Assembly (NCBI RefSeq): GCF_902506325.1
Contig: NZ_LR732328.1
Span: 62,001-126,000, forward strand
DNA: 64,000 bases
From: Limnobacter sp. 130
GTDB lineage: Bacteria > Pseudomonadota > Gammaproteobacteria > Burkholderiales > Burkholderiaceae_B
Direction: 5' to 3'
The position numbers and the translations under genes are program-made. A model generated the notes under the pieces. It was not told the DNA's origin. It saw only the letters and a list, made by a program, of their open reading frames with translations, and did no database searches. Below, in pieces: positions 42,926-51,805 of this stretch; the first letter of the stretch is position 1, and each line of letters begins with the position of its first letter.

Positions 42926-45073
42926 ATGAAAAAAATTGTTCTGCTGCTAATCGTTGCAGCTGTCGTGGCCGTGTTTGCTTTCGACTTGCACAGCCTCTTA
43001 ACCCTCGACAGCCTGAAAGGTCGCCTGGAACAGTTCCGCGAATTTCAGACCGAATCGCCCTGGCTGGTTGCAGGCGTGTTTTTCGCAGCGTATGTCATTG
43101 TTACCGCCTTTTCAATTCCCGGTGCTGCGGTCATGACATTGGCGGCAGGCGCTTTGTTTGGTTTGCTGCAGGGTTTGATACTGGTTTCTTTCGCCTCCAC
43201 CATTGGTGCAACGCTGGCCTTCGTCGGTGCGCGTTACCTGCTGCGTGATTCAGTGCAGGCCAAGTTTGGCAACCGCCTGAAAGCGATTAATCAGGGCGTT
43301 GAGCGAGAAGGCGCGTTTTATCTTTTCACCTTGCGCCTGGTGCCCGTGTTCCCGTTTTTCCTGATCAATTTGCTCATGGGGCTGACCAGCATGAAGGCCT
43401 TCACCTTCTTCTGGGTCAGCCAGCTTGGCATGTTGGCTGGTACCGTGGTGTACGTAAATGCAGGCACTGAGCTTGCAAAAATTGACAGCCTCGCAGGCAT
43501 TCTTTCGCCGGGCCTCATTCTTTCATTCGTGTTGTTGGGCATATTCCCGCTAATCGCGAAAAAGATCACCGACAAAATCAAGGCCCGCAAGGTGTACGCC
43601 AAGTGGACAAAGCCTGCCAGGTTCGACCGCAACATGGTGGTGATTGGTGCAGGTGCTGCTGGCTTGGTCAGCTCGTATATTGCCGCCGCAGTGAAGGCCA
43701 AAGTCACGCTGGTAGAGGCCCACAAAATGGGCGGCGACTGCCTGAACTTTGGTTGCGTGCCTTCCAAAGCCATTATTAAAAGTGCCAAACTGGCTCACCA
43801 AATGCGCCATGCCGACAAATACGGTTTGCATGCAGCAACGCCCAGCTTCAGCTTCAAGGCGGTTATGGCTCGCGTGCACGACATTATCAAAGCCATTGAA
43901 CCGCACGACAGCGTTGAACGCTACACCGGCTTGGGCGTGGATGTGGTGCAAGGCTATGCAACACTGATTGATCCCTGGACCGTAGAAATCAAACACAACA
44001 GCGGTGAGACCAGCCGTTTGACCGCCCGCAGCATTGTGATTGCCGCAGGCGCCCAGCCCGTGGTGCCACCTTTGCCCGGAATTGAAACCAGCGGTTACCT
44101 GACCAGCGACACCTTGTGGGACGAATTCGCCAAACGCGATGAACTACCCAAGCGCTTGGTGGTACTGGGCGGTGGCCCAATTGGCAGCGAACTGGCCCAG
44201 GCTTTTGCCCGCTTGGGCTCGCAGGTTACCCAGGTTGAACTGGCTGATCGAATCATGATGCGCGAAGACCCTGAAATTTCTGAAATGGCCGCAAACAGCA
44301 TGCGTGCCGACGGTGTAAACATTCTGACCCAACACAAAGCGGTTCGATTCGAGCGTCGTGGCGAGCAAAAAGTATTGGTGACTGAACACAACGGCAACAC
44401 CGTTGAAATCGAGTTTGATGATGTGATTTGTGCCGTGGGCCGCAAAGCGCGCCTGACTGGCTATGGCCTTGAAAAACTGGGCATTGAAACCAACCGCACT
44501 GTGGTCACCAACGAATACCTTGAAACTTTGTACCCGAATATTTTCGCGGCAGGCGATGTGGCGGGTCCTTACCAGTTCACGCATGTGGCTGCGCACCAAG
44601 CCTGGTACGCATCAGTGAATGCCTTGTTTGGTCACCTTAAAAAATTCAAGGCCGATTACTCGGTGATTCCATGGACCACTTTTACTGATCCTGAAGTAGC
44701 TCGTGTGGGTTTGAATGAACAGGATGCCAAAGAGCAGGGCGTTGCTTTTGAGGTGACACGTTATGGCATTGATGATCTCGACCGCGCCATTGCCGACAGC
44801 GAAGCGCACGGCGTGGTGAAGGTACTGACCGTGCCTGGCAAAGACAAAATTCTGGGCGTGACCATTGCAGGTGTACATGCTGGCGATTTGCTCGCCGAGT
44901 TTGTGCTGGCCATGAAACATGGTTTGGGCTTGAACAAAATTCTGGGCACCATACACACCTACCCCACACTGGCGGAAGCCAACAAGTACGCGGCCGGCGA
45001 GTGGAAGCGTGCGCATGCACCGGAGAAAGTGCTGCTGTGGCTGGGTAAGTACCATGCGTGGCGGTTGGGCTAA
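42926..45073 (+). CDS. TVP38/TMEM64 membrane domain fused to a FAD-dependent disulfide oxidoreductase
   Basis: A 715-residue fusion. Residues about 1-215 are a DedA/TVP38-type membrane domain with FSIPGAAVMTLAAGALFG and FTLRLVPVFPFFLINLLMG. Residues about 233-715 are a pyridine nucleotide-disulfide oxidoreductase: FAD motif MVVIGAGAAGLVSSY, redox pair Cys272 and Cys277 (GGDCLNFGCVPSK), NAD(P) motif VVLGGGPIGSELAQAF and the dimer domain. The flavoprotein half resembles mercuric reductase and lipoamide dehydrogenase. The fusion would bring disulfide chemistry to the membrane. The electron acceptor is unknown. Such fusions occur in other proteobacteria, so this is not an assembly artefact. Confidence 0.86.
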   Translation: MKKIVLLLIVAAVVAVFAFDLHSLLTLDSLKGRLEQFREFQTESPWLVAGVFFAAYVIVTAFSIPGAAVMTLAAGALFGLLQGLILVSFASTIGATLAFVGARYLLRDSVQAKFGNRLKAINQGVEREGAFYLFTLRLVPVFPFFLINLLMGLTSMKAFTFFWVSQLGMLAGTVVYVNAGTELAKIDSLAGILSPGLILSFVLLGIFPLIAKKITDKIKARKVYAKWTKPARFDRNMVVIGAGAAGLVSSYIAAAVKAKVTLVEAHKMGGDCLNFGCVPSKAIIKSAKLAHQMRHADKYGLHAATPSFSFKAVMARVHDIIKAIEPHDSVERYTGLGVDVVQGYATLIDPWTVEIKHNSGETSRLTARSIVIAAGAQPVVPPLPGIETSGYLTSDTLWDEFAKRDELPKRLVVLGGGPIGSELAQAFARLGSQVTQVELADRIMMREDPEISEMAANSMRADGVNILTQHKAVRFERRGEQKVLVTEHNGNTVEIEFDDVICAVGRKARLTGYGLEKLGIETNRTVVTNEYLETLYPNIFAAGDVAGPYQFTHVAAHQAWYASVNALFGHLKKFKADYSVIPWTTFTDPEVARVGLNEQDAKEQGVAFEVTRYGIDDLDRAIADSEAHGVVKVLTVPGKDKILGVTIAGVHAGDLLAEFVLAMKHGLGLNKILGTIHTYPTLAEANKYAAGEWKRAHAPEKVLLWLGKYHAWRLG

Positions 45074-45698
45074 TTTAAGCTTACTCAGCGGCTGGTTTGT
45101 TTGGCTCAATCAGCTTAAGTTTCGAAAATGCGCTGCTCTTTAACAGCCCACTCGGCGCGTATTTCAATCTCTCGCCTGAAAACCTGTAACTCCCTTGCTG
45201 AGCCTTTCGATGCCTGAGAACGACCCTCCTAAAAAGCGGGTCGGACGCGTTCTCTGTCGCCCATGCCGGGCGACACCGGCCCTGCTCGGCACCGCAAGGG
45301 CAGGTTTTCTTGAAGGCGAGGCGATCGAAACACCGCCGCCGATTGGGCGTTGAACCCAGCGGTGACTTAGCGCTGAACTTGCAAGTGGTCGCGCACGGGG
45401 GGTTTAAGCCAACTCGGCAGTGGGATTGCTTGGGACGCACTTCAAGAAAACCGCCCCGTTTGAGTTTAGTCGCAGCGTTCGGCTTCAAGCCGACACCGAG
45501 ACTCGGCCCGCCCTTTTGCCGAGCTCGGTGAGCAAGAATAAATTCAAAGAGGGATCAAGCGGTTTTCAGTGCGGCACGAGTAACCCACGCCGAGTAGGCA
45601 AATAACCGCAACAGTGACCCTTCAAGTTTAGCTCTTAAGTCCTCGGCAACTTCCTCGCGGTACAATAAACCTCCAACGCAGCACCCAAGGAGAGTTCA
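45074..45698. other. 625-base gene-free stretch with many strong inverted repeats
   Basis: No convincing coding frame lies here; short open frames lack recognisable protein features. The sequence folds strongly. CTCGCC plus GAAAACCTG (45171-45186) pairs with CAGGTTTTC plus GGCGAG (45301-45320). Inside are GAGAACG/CGTTCTC (45216-45254) and TGTCGCCC-atgcc-GGGCGACA (45255-45275). GGTTTTCTTGAAG (45303-45315) also pairs with CTTCAAGAAAACC (45440-45452). Further right is ACCGAG-a-CTCGGC...GCCGAG-c-TCGGT (about 45495-45529). It may encode a structured RNA or be a repeat-derived element; a gor promoter is expected in its last 100 bases. Confidence 0.5.
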
Positions 45699-47060
45699 AT
45701 GAGTACACCCAACACACCTTACGATCTTGTCGTCATCGGCGGTGGTTCAGGCGGAGTCGCCAGCGCCCGCCGTGCCGCCAGTTATGGTGCCAAAGTGGCG
45801 CTCATTGAATCCAGCCGCCTGGGTGGTACGTGTGTCATTCGTGGTTGTGTGCCTAAAAAACTCATGATGTATGCCGCGCAATTTGGACAAACCCTGCGCG
45901 AAGGTTTGCAGCCGGGTTGGCAAGTCACCCAAGCCGAATTTTCCATGGCCCAGTGGCAAGAAGCCAAGGGCAAGGAAATTGACCGGCTTGAGGGCATTTA
46001 TGCCCGCATGCTTGAAAACAGTGGTGTGGAAACCATTCGCGGACACGGTGTCATCAAGTCCACCACCGAAGTACAGGTGGGCGACCGAACTTTGAACACG
46101 CAACGTATTTTGATTGCCAGTGGCGCAGCACCCAACCGCAGCGCTTTTCCGGGTCTTGAACTGGCGGCAACCTCCAACGAATTGCTGGATCTTTCAACCT
46201 TACCCAAACGCGTCGGCGTAATTGGTGCGGGTTATATTGCGCTCGAATTCGCCTGTATCTTGCGTGGTCTCGGTTCTGAAGTGTCCGTGTTTTATCGCGG
46301 CGATTTGCCCTTGCGTGGGTTCGATGAAGGCATTCGCAGTCGTTTGGTCACAGCGATGAAACTGCAGGGCATTGCGCTTTATCCCGACACCGATTTCAAA
46401 TCATTGAATCAACAAGGCAGCACCTTCGAACTTCAAACTGCGGCAAATACCCATGCGTTTGATTTCGTTTTGAACGCCACTGGCCGCAGCCCCAACACAC
46501 AAGGTATGGGGCTTGAGAATATTGGCCTGCGCACCGGCCCTGCCAGTGAAATCGAAGTCAACAAGTACAGTCAAACCGGTATCAAGGGTGTGTATGCGGT
46601 GGGCGATGTCACCAACCGCGTTAACCTTACACCGGTCGCAATTGCTGAGGGGCGCGCCTTGGCAGAAAATGAATTCAACGGGAAAAATCTCACTGTTGAC
46701 CACACCAGTGTGCCCACAGCCACCTTCACCTCGCCACCCATTGGCAGCGTGGGTTTAACCGAAGAACAGGCCGCCAAGCGAGCACCAACCCGCGTGTATG
46801 AAACTGAATTCACGCCCATGAAAACCAAGTTCTCGGGCGGCGAACAGAAAACCTACATGAAGCTGCTTGTTGACGATGCAAGCGATCGTGTGGTCGGCAT
46901 TCACATGCTGGGCGATGACTCGCCCGAGATGATTCAACTGCTCGGTGTGCTTTACACCATGGGTGCCACCAAAGCCGATTTTGATCGGACCATCGCAGTT
47001 CATCCCAGTTCTGCCGAAGAATGGGTGTTGCTGCGCGAGCTAAGTCGCAAGGTGGGTTAA
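45699..47060 (+). CDS. gor: Glutathione-disulfide reductase
   Basis: This 453-residue enzyme reduces oxidised glutathione with NADPH. The FAD motif VVIGGGSGGVASARRAA is followed by the redox pair Cys45 and Cys50 in GGTCVIRGCVPKKL. The NADPH domain starts at VGVIGAGYIALEFACIL, and the C-terminal HPSSAEEWVLLR holds the catalytic His-Glu pair. The CVIRGCVPKK form separates it from lipoamide dehydrogenases. The start has an AAGGAG site. It sits after a folded 625-base gap and is the last gene before the T6SS locus; no OxyR site was identified by eye. Confidence 0.92.
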   Translation: MSTPNTPYDLVVIGGGSGGVASARRAASYGAKVALIESSRLGGTCVIRGCVPKKLMMYAAQFGQTLREGLQPGWQVTQAEFSMAQWQEAKGKEIDRLEGIYARMLENSGVETIRGHGVIKSTTEVQVGDRTLNTQRILIASGAAPNRSAFPGLELAATSNELLDLSTLPKRVGVIGAGYIALEFACILRGLGSEVSVFYRGDLPLRGFDEGIRSRLVTAMKLQGIALYPDTDFKSLNQQGSTFELQTAANTHAFDFVLNATGRSPNTQGMGLENIGLRTGPASEIEVNKYSQTGIKGVYAVGDVTNRVNLTPVAIAEGRALAENEFNGKNLTVDHTSVPTATFTSPPIGSVGLTEEQAAKRAPTRVYETEFTPMKTKFSGGEQKTYMKLLVDDASDRVVGIHMLGDDSPEMIQLLGVLYTMGATKADFDRTIAVHPSSAEEWVLLRELSRKVG

Positions 47061-47144
47061 CACCCATCCCTCTCTAACCCGATGTGGTGATTGCTGTCAG
47101 GTTAGACCAATCGCCAACTTCAACTTCCGTTGCTAGAGTCCCGC

Positions 47145-48236
47145 ATGGTTTTACCATTAGGGCCTCAGCGCAACGTGTCAGCTTTACATTTCTCATCACT
47201 CTCGACAGCATCCACCGAACCAGAAGCGTTGCAGCTGCCGTCGTGGGCCTCACCTTTTTCACAAGGCGATTGCGGCCCCAATCTTGAATACGACAATGCT
47301 TTTCTTGAACTGCAACAAGTGGCTCGTGGCAAGCCTGAAACCCAATTTGAACCTGCCACGCCACCTGACTGGAGCGCCGTAGAAAGCGGCACACAACAAT
47401 TGCTCGAACGCAGTCGAGATCTGCGTTTGGTGGTGTTGTGGGCAGAGTCGCGCTTGAACCTCCACGGTTTGCAAACTTTGCCTGTCGGTTTAAATGCACT
47501 GGCCCACCTGCTCGACAGCGCATGGCTTGCAGTCAACCCGCCGCTTGAGGAAGGTGACCCCTATGCACGAATCAATGTCATCGAGAGCTTGGGGTTTGGC
47601 GGTTCATTCTTTCAATCGTTGCGCAACAGCGTGGTGGTGCGAAATCCGCGAATCGGCGATGTTCGCCTGAAAGATTTCGAAGCGCTGACAGGCAACTCAC
47701 CGGGTACTGAGGTGCCTGTCTCGCGAGAACAAATCGAGCAATTTTTTCGTTCACCGGAAAGTAATTCAGAGGTGCTGCGTGCCGTGTTGCTTGGCAGCCA
47801 GGCCGCCTTGAAAAAAATTCTGGCTGCTTTGGCTTTGTATGTGGATTCCGACCGCTTGCCTCAACTTCAAGAGTTCAAGCGCCTGCTGACCCATGTGTTG
47901 TCCTGCCTGCCTGACCCTGCGCCTGAGCCTGAAATGGAACAAAACTCCGAGCCCACACCACTCAGTGCTTTGTGCGAGTCAAGTGAGCCGGGTCGCCAGG
48001 TGGCGCAGGCGGGTATTCAATCCCGTGCGCAGGCTTTGGCAGCCATTGATCAGGTGTGTACTTACCTTGAGCAGGCCGAGCCCACCAACCCGGCACAGCT
48101 CCTTTTAAAAAGGGCGCGCCGCCTGATCGATAAAAACTTCATGCAGTTGATGAAAGACCTTGCACCGGAAGCCCTGGCCGAGGTGGCAAAAATCATGGGA
48201 GTCAATCCCGATTCTCTCGAGCAGGAAGATGCTTAA
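47145..48236 (+). CDS. tssA: Type VI secretion protein TssA
   Basis: A 363-residue protein with an ImpA-type N-terminal domain (ASPFSQGDCGPNLEYDNAFLELQQVARGKPE, then DWSAVESGTQQLLERSRDLRLVVLWAESRL) and a more variable C-terminal region. TssA primes and coordinates sheath and tail-tube assembly at the baseplate. The ATG at 47145 is preferred to a TTG at 47130. It opens the T6SS gene block; the order tssA-B-C-hcp-hcp-E-F-G-H indicates one operon. Confidence 0.88.
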   Translation: MVLPLGPQRNVSALHFSSLSTASTEPEALQLPSWASPFSQGDCGPNLEYDNAFLELQQVARGKPETQFEPATPPDWSAVESGTQQLLERSRDLRLVVLWAESRLNLHGLQTLPVGLNALAHLLDSAWLAVNPPLEEGDPYARINVIESLGFGGSFFQSLRNSVVVRNPRIGDVRLKDFEALTGNSPGTEVPVSREQIEQFFRSPESNSEVLRAVLLGSQAALKKILAALALYVDSDRLPQLQEFKRLLTHVLSCLPDPAPEPEMEQNSEPTPLSALCESSEPGRQVAQAGIQSRAQALAAIDQVCTYLEQAEPTNPAQLLLKRARRLIDKNFMQLMKDLAPEALAEVAKIMGVNPDSLEQEDA

Positions 48237-48281
48237 AGTCGCCCTGCATTTAACCATTCTTCTTACTTGCGAGATAAACCA

Positions 48282-48770
48282 ATGAGCGGACAAAAATTTG
48301 TAGGGCGCAATCGTGCACCCCGCGTGCAAATCGAATATGACGTTGAAGTGTACGGTTCACAAAAAAAAGTCCAGTTGCCCTTTGTCATGGGGGTCATGTC
48401 CGACCTGTCCGGCAAATCCGAAGTGCCACTGGCGCCTGTCGCCGAGCGCGACTTCCTCGAAGTGGACGTGGACAACTTCGATGCCCGCATGAAAAGCATC
48501 AAGCCGCGCGTCGCCTTTCACGCGGCCAACCACTTAACCGGTGAAGGCAATGTGGCAGTCGACATCACATTCGAGTCCATGGACGACTTCAGTCCAGCTG
48601 CCATTGCCCGCAAGGTAGAGCCCCTTCGCAAATTGCTCGAGGCGCGTCAGCAACTGTCCAATCTCCTGACCTACATGGACGGCAAAAACGGCGCTGAAGA
48701 ACTGTTGGCCAAGCTGCTTGCTGACCCGGCCTTGCTGAAAAGCCTGTCAACCCCTACCCAAGGTGAGTAA
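48282..48770 (+). CDS. tssB: Type VI secretion sheath small subunit TssB
   Basis: This 162-residue protein is the small sheath subunit and assembles with TssC. Diagnostic stretches are VQIEYDVEVYGSQKKVQLPFVMGVMSDLSG and DFSPAAIARKVEPLRKLLEARQQLSNLL. The ATG at 48282 gives the usual MSGQKFVGRNRAPRV start. The sheath contracts to drive the Hcp tube outward. It is separated from tssC by two bases. Confidence 0.95.
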   Translation: MSGQKFVGRNRAPRVQIEYDVEVYGSQKKVQLPFVMGVMSDLSGKSEVPLAPVAERDFLEVDVDNFDARMKSIKPRVAFHAANHLTGEGNVAVDITFESMDDFSPAAIARKVEPLRKLLEARQQLSNLLTYMDGKNGAEELLAKLLADPALLKSLSTPTQGE

Positions 48771-48772
48771 TC

Positions 48773-50263
48773 ATGTCTGAACAATTGCAAAACCGTGCGC
48801 TCGATGTGATCGAACTCGAGGGCAGCGAACTCTCGTTTCTCCTGCAAAAGGAATTCAAACCGAAAACCGACGAAGCCAAGTCAGAAGTGGAGTCAGCGGT
48901 ACTTACCCTGGCGCAGCAAGCGATCGAGGGCGTCGAGTTGGTGGGCAACGATGTGGTCGACTCCATCGAACGAATGATTGCCGCCATTGATCAAAAGCTC
49001 TCCGTTCAAATCAATGAAATCATTCATCACGCAGACTTTCAGCAAATGGAAAGTGCCTGGCGTGGCCTGAATTACCTGGTTAACAACACCGAAACCGACG
49101 AGTTTCTGAAAATCCGTTTCATGAACGTGTCTAAAACCGAGTTGGCCAAAACCTTGAAACGTTACAAGGGGGTGGCTTGGGATCAAAGTCCGGTGTTCAA
49201 GAAAATCTACGAACATGAATACGGTCAGTTTGGCGGCGAGCCTTACGGTTGCCTGATTGGCGACTACTACTTTGACCATTCGCCACCCGATGTTGAAATG
49301 TTGGGCGAGTTGTCAAAAATCAGCGCGTCCGCACACGCACCCTTTTTGTCTGCGGTATCGCCTGCCACTTTGCAAATGGACTCCTGGCAAGAACTGGCCA
49401 ACCCGCGCGACCTCACCAAGATTTTCTCAACGCCCGACTACGCAGCATGGCGCAGCCTGCGCGATGCCGACGATTCAAAATACCTGGGCCTTAGCATGCC
49501 ACGCTTTTTGGCCCGTCAACCCTACGGTGCAAAAACCAATCCGGTTGACGAATTCGCTTTCGAGGAAGACACCGGCCTGGCCGATCACAGCCGCTACACC
49601 TGGGCGAACTCTGCCTATGCAATGGCAGTGAACATCAACCGTTCATTCAAGGAATATGGCTGGTGCTCTCGTATTCGTGGCATTGAATCGGGCGGCGCAG
49701 TGCCCAATCTACCAACACACACATTCCCCACTGACGATGGCGGTGTGGACATGAAGTGTCCAACTGAAATTGCAATCTCGGACCGCCGCGAAGCCGAACT
49801 CAGCAAAAGCGGTTTCTTGCCCCTGATTCACAAAAAGAACAGCGATTTGGCCGCCTTTATTGGTGCGCAGTCTTTGCACAAACCAGCCGAGTACGAAGAC
49901 CCGGACGCAACAGCCAATGCCAAGCTGGCTGCGCGCCTGCCCTACCTGTTTGCCACCTGTCGCTTCGCGCACTACCTGAAATGCATCGTGCGCGACAAGG
50001 TGGGCTCGTTCAAGGAACGTGCAGACATGCAGCGCTGGTTGCAAGACTGGATCATGCAGTACGTCGATGGCGATCCCGCCAATTCGTCCGAGGCGGTCAA
50101 AGCGTCTCGCCCGCTTGCTGCAGCCGAAGTGGTTGTTGAAGAAATCGAAGGCAACCCCGGCATGTATGCCTCCCGATTCTATTTGCGCCCGCACTACCAG
50201 CTAGAGGGCCTCACCGTGTCTTTGCGTTTGGTCAGCAAGTTGCCATCCGCCAAAGCGTCTTAA
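48773..50263 (+). CDS. tssC: Type VI secretion sheath large subunit TssC
   Basis: This 496-residue protein is the large sheath subunit, with AWRGLNYLVNNTETDEFLKIRFMNVSK and YGCLIGDYYFDHSPPDVEML near the N-terminus. The C-terminus carries LQDWIMQYVDGDPANSS. TssB and TssC form the contractile sheath. A GAGTAATC spacer leads into its ATG. The 40-base gap after it is followed by the first hcp gene. Confidence 0.95.
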   Translation: MSEQLQNRALDVIELEGSELSFLLQKEFKPKTDEAKSEVESAVLTLAQQAIEGVELVGNDVVDSIERMIAAIDQKLSVQINEIIHHADFQQMESAWRGLNYLVNNTETDEFLKIRFMNVSKTELAKTLKRYKGVAWDQSPVFKKIYEHEYGQFGGEPYGCLIGDYYFDHSPPDVEMLGELSKISASAHAPFLSAVSPATLQMDSWQELANPRDLTKIFSTPDYAAWRSLRDADDSKYLGLSMPRFLARQPYGAKTNPVDEFAFEEDTGLADHSRYTWANSAYAMAVNINRSFKEYGWCSRIRGIESGGAVPNLPTHTFPTDDGGVDMKCPTEIAISDRREAELSKSGFLPLIHKKNSDLAAFIGAQSLHKPAEYEDPDATANAKLAARLPYLFATCRFAHYLKCIVRDKVGSFKERADMQRWLQDWIMQYVDGDPANSSEAVKASRPLAAAEVVVEEIEGNPGMYASRFYLRPHYQLEGLTVSLRLVSKLPSAKAS

Positions 50264-50303
50264 AAACTTGAATTATTAATCAACCAATTACAGAGGGAAT
50301 CAA

Positions 50304-50786
50304 ATGTCAGTAGACATGTTTTTGAAAATCAAGGGTGTAGATGGCGAATCCGTAGACAGCGTGCACGCCAAGGAAATTGACATTGCTGCCTGGAGCTGGG
50401 GCATGTCCCAATCAGGTACAACGCATGTGGGTCGTGGCGGTGGCGCGGGCAAAGTTAGCGTACAAGACATCAGCATCACCAAGTACATCGACAAGTCCAC
50501 GCCAAACCTGATCAAGGCATGTTGCAATGGCAAGCACTTTGACGAAGCGGTGTTGACTGTGCGCAAGGCGGGTGAAAAGCCATTGGAATATGTGGTCTTG
50601 ACTATGAAAGACGTCATTATCTCCAACGTCAGTCAAGGTGGCTCTGGCGGAGAAGACCGTTTGACAGAAACCGTGACCCTGAACTTTGCCGAGTTCAGTT
50701 ACGTGTATGTGCCCCAGAAAAAAGACGGTGGCCCAGAAGGCAAGGTTGAAGCCACATTCAATATCGCAACCAACTCCGAGAAGTAA
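50304..50786 (+). CDS. hcp: Hcp tube protein, first copy
   Basis: This 160-residue protein has the Hcp core: MFLKIKGVDGESVDSVHAKEIDIAAWSWGMSQSG, the IT...YIDKSTPNLIKACCNG stretch and YVLTMKDVIISNVSQGG. Hcp hexamers stack as the inner tube and also act as carriers or chaperones for some effectors. The gene has a good GAGGGA ribosome site. A second, more divergent hcp follows 20 bases later. Confidence 0.94.
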   Translation: MSVDMFLKIKGVDGESVDSVHAKEIDIAAWSWGMSQSGTTHVGRGGGAGKVSVQDISITKYIDKSTPNLIKACCNGKHFDEAVLTVRKAGEKPLEYVVLTMKDVIISNVSQGGSGGEDRLTETVTLNFAEFSYVYVPQKKDGGPEGKVEATFNIATNSEK

Positions 50787-50806
50787 TCGGAAAGCCAGGA
50801 AACACA

Positions 50807-51289
50807 ATGTCGAAAGTCGATATGTTCCTGGCCCTGGACGGTTCCCGCCAAGGGGCTGTCCAGGGGGAAAGCCAGGTCAGTGGTCATGTGGGTGAAATAG
50901 AAATTTCAGCTTGGTCTTGGGGCATGTCCCAACAAGTCCATTCGTCGTCGCAACTGGCATCCAAAGCCTCGGTGCGAACATTGAACATACAAAAGTCGAT
51001 TGACAGTTCCACCACGGCAATCATGAGCGCTTTGAAGTCCGCAGAATTGCTAAGCAAAGTGGTGCTCACTTGTCGCGACCCCGGTGGTCTTGCAACCATT
51101 GACTACTTGCGCATTACCTTGCGCAAAGCACGTATTTGCGACTATGAAATTGCAGGCAGTGCAAGCGATGGTCGCCAGGTCAGCGAATCATTCTCGATCG
51201 CCTTCAAGGAAATCGAGGTGTTGTACACCCCCAAGTCCGCAGCCAATTTAAAAGCAGGTGCCTGCACTTACATTGACGTGTATGAGTAA
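50807..51289 (+). CDS. hcp: Hcp tube protein, second divergent copy
   Basis: This 160-residue Hcp-family protein follows the first copy directly. It shares MSKVDMFLALDGS, HVGEIEISAWSWGMSQQ and the SFSIAFKEIEVLY region but differs widely elsewhere: SIDSSTTAIMSALKSAELLSKVVLT replaces the STPNLIKACCNG stretch. Both copies are the same length. A mixed tube, or one copy with a special cargo role, is possible. Its 3' end overlaps tssE by eight bases. Confidence 0.9.
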   Translation: MSKVDMFLALDGSRQGAVQGESQVSGHVGEIEISAWSWGMSQQVHSSSQLASKASVRTLNIQKSIDSSTTAIMSALKSAELLSKVVLTCRDPGGLATIDYLRITLRKARICDYEIAGSASDGRQVSESFSIAFKEIEVLYTPKSAANLKAGACTYIDVYE

Positions 51290-51785
51290 GTCCCGAGACG
51301 CATTGCAGCCCGCTTTGCTGGATCGTCTTCAGGACGATGAACCCACAAGTGAAACGGAGTCCGCCAACAGTCGATTCATTACCAAAGAAGCACTGCGCCA
51401 GCTTGTGCTGCGCGATCTTGAGCAGTTATTGAATGCCACTCGTGTACTCGACAGTGAAAGCCTTGCACACCATTCGCGATTGAATGAATCGGTGCTGGCC
51501 TATGGCATGCCCCCGGTTGCCGGGAAAATCGCGTCCATGATCGACGTGAGAGATTTCGAACACACCGTGGCCAATCTCATCCGGCGATTCGAACCTCGAA
51601 TTGACGGTCATTCATTAAAAGTCACCGCAGAAACCCAACAAGGTTTAATGCATTTGCACAACGTCATTGGTTTGCGAATTTCAGGTTTGTTGTGGGCTCA
51701 GCCTTATCCCATTGAGTTAATGCTTCGCACCGAGGTTGACCTTGAAACGGGCAAGGTTTTGTTATTGCCGCTGTCCGGTTTTTGA
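51282..51785 (+). CDS. tssE: Type VI secretion baseplate protein TssE
   Basis: A 167-residue protein with the gp25-like fold: LRDLEQLLNATRVLDSESLAHHSRLNESVLAYGMP, then IRRFEPRIDGHSLKV and VDLETGKVLLLPL. TssE forms part of the baseplate wedge with TssF and TssG. The ATG at 51282 (MSKSRDALQPALLDRL) overlaps the second hcp stop; an earlier in-frame start is less likely. It ends just before tssF. Confidence 0.9.
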   Translation: MSKSRDALQPALLDRLQDDEPTSETESANSRFITKEALRQLVLRDLEQLLNATRVLDSESLAHHSRLNESVLAYGMPPVAGKIASMIDVRDFEHTVANLIRRFEPRIDGHSLKVTAETQQGLMHLHNVIGLRISGLLWAQPYPIELMLRTEVDLETGKVLLLPLSGF

Positions 51786-51805
51786 ACAGCGAGTATCAAC
51801 GCACT

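Noticed and set aside
45081-45488. A 135-codon minus-strand frame in the gap before gor
   Set aside because: The residue mix is unlike a globular protein, and the frame is interrupted by the same inverted repeats described for the gap. No ribosome site or family match is visible.
45450-45530. Resemblance of TTTGAGTTTAGT near 45460 to integron attC (VCR-like) sites
   Set aside because: The flanking bases do not show paired core sites, and no integrase or cassette array is present. The match is short and likely chance.
47075-47110. Possible sigma-54 promoter before tssA
   Set aside because: TGG and GC elements occur near 47086-47093, but the GG to GC spacing is not the required ten bases.
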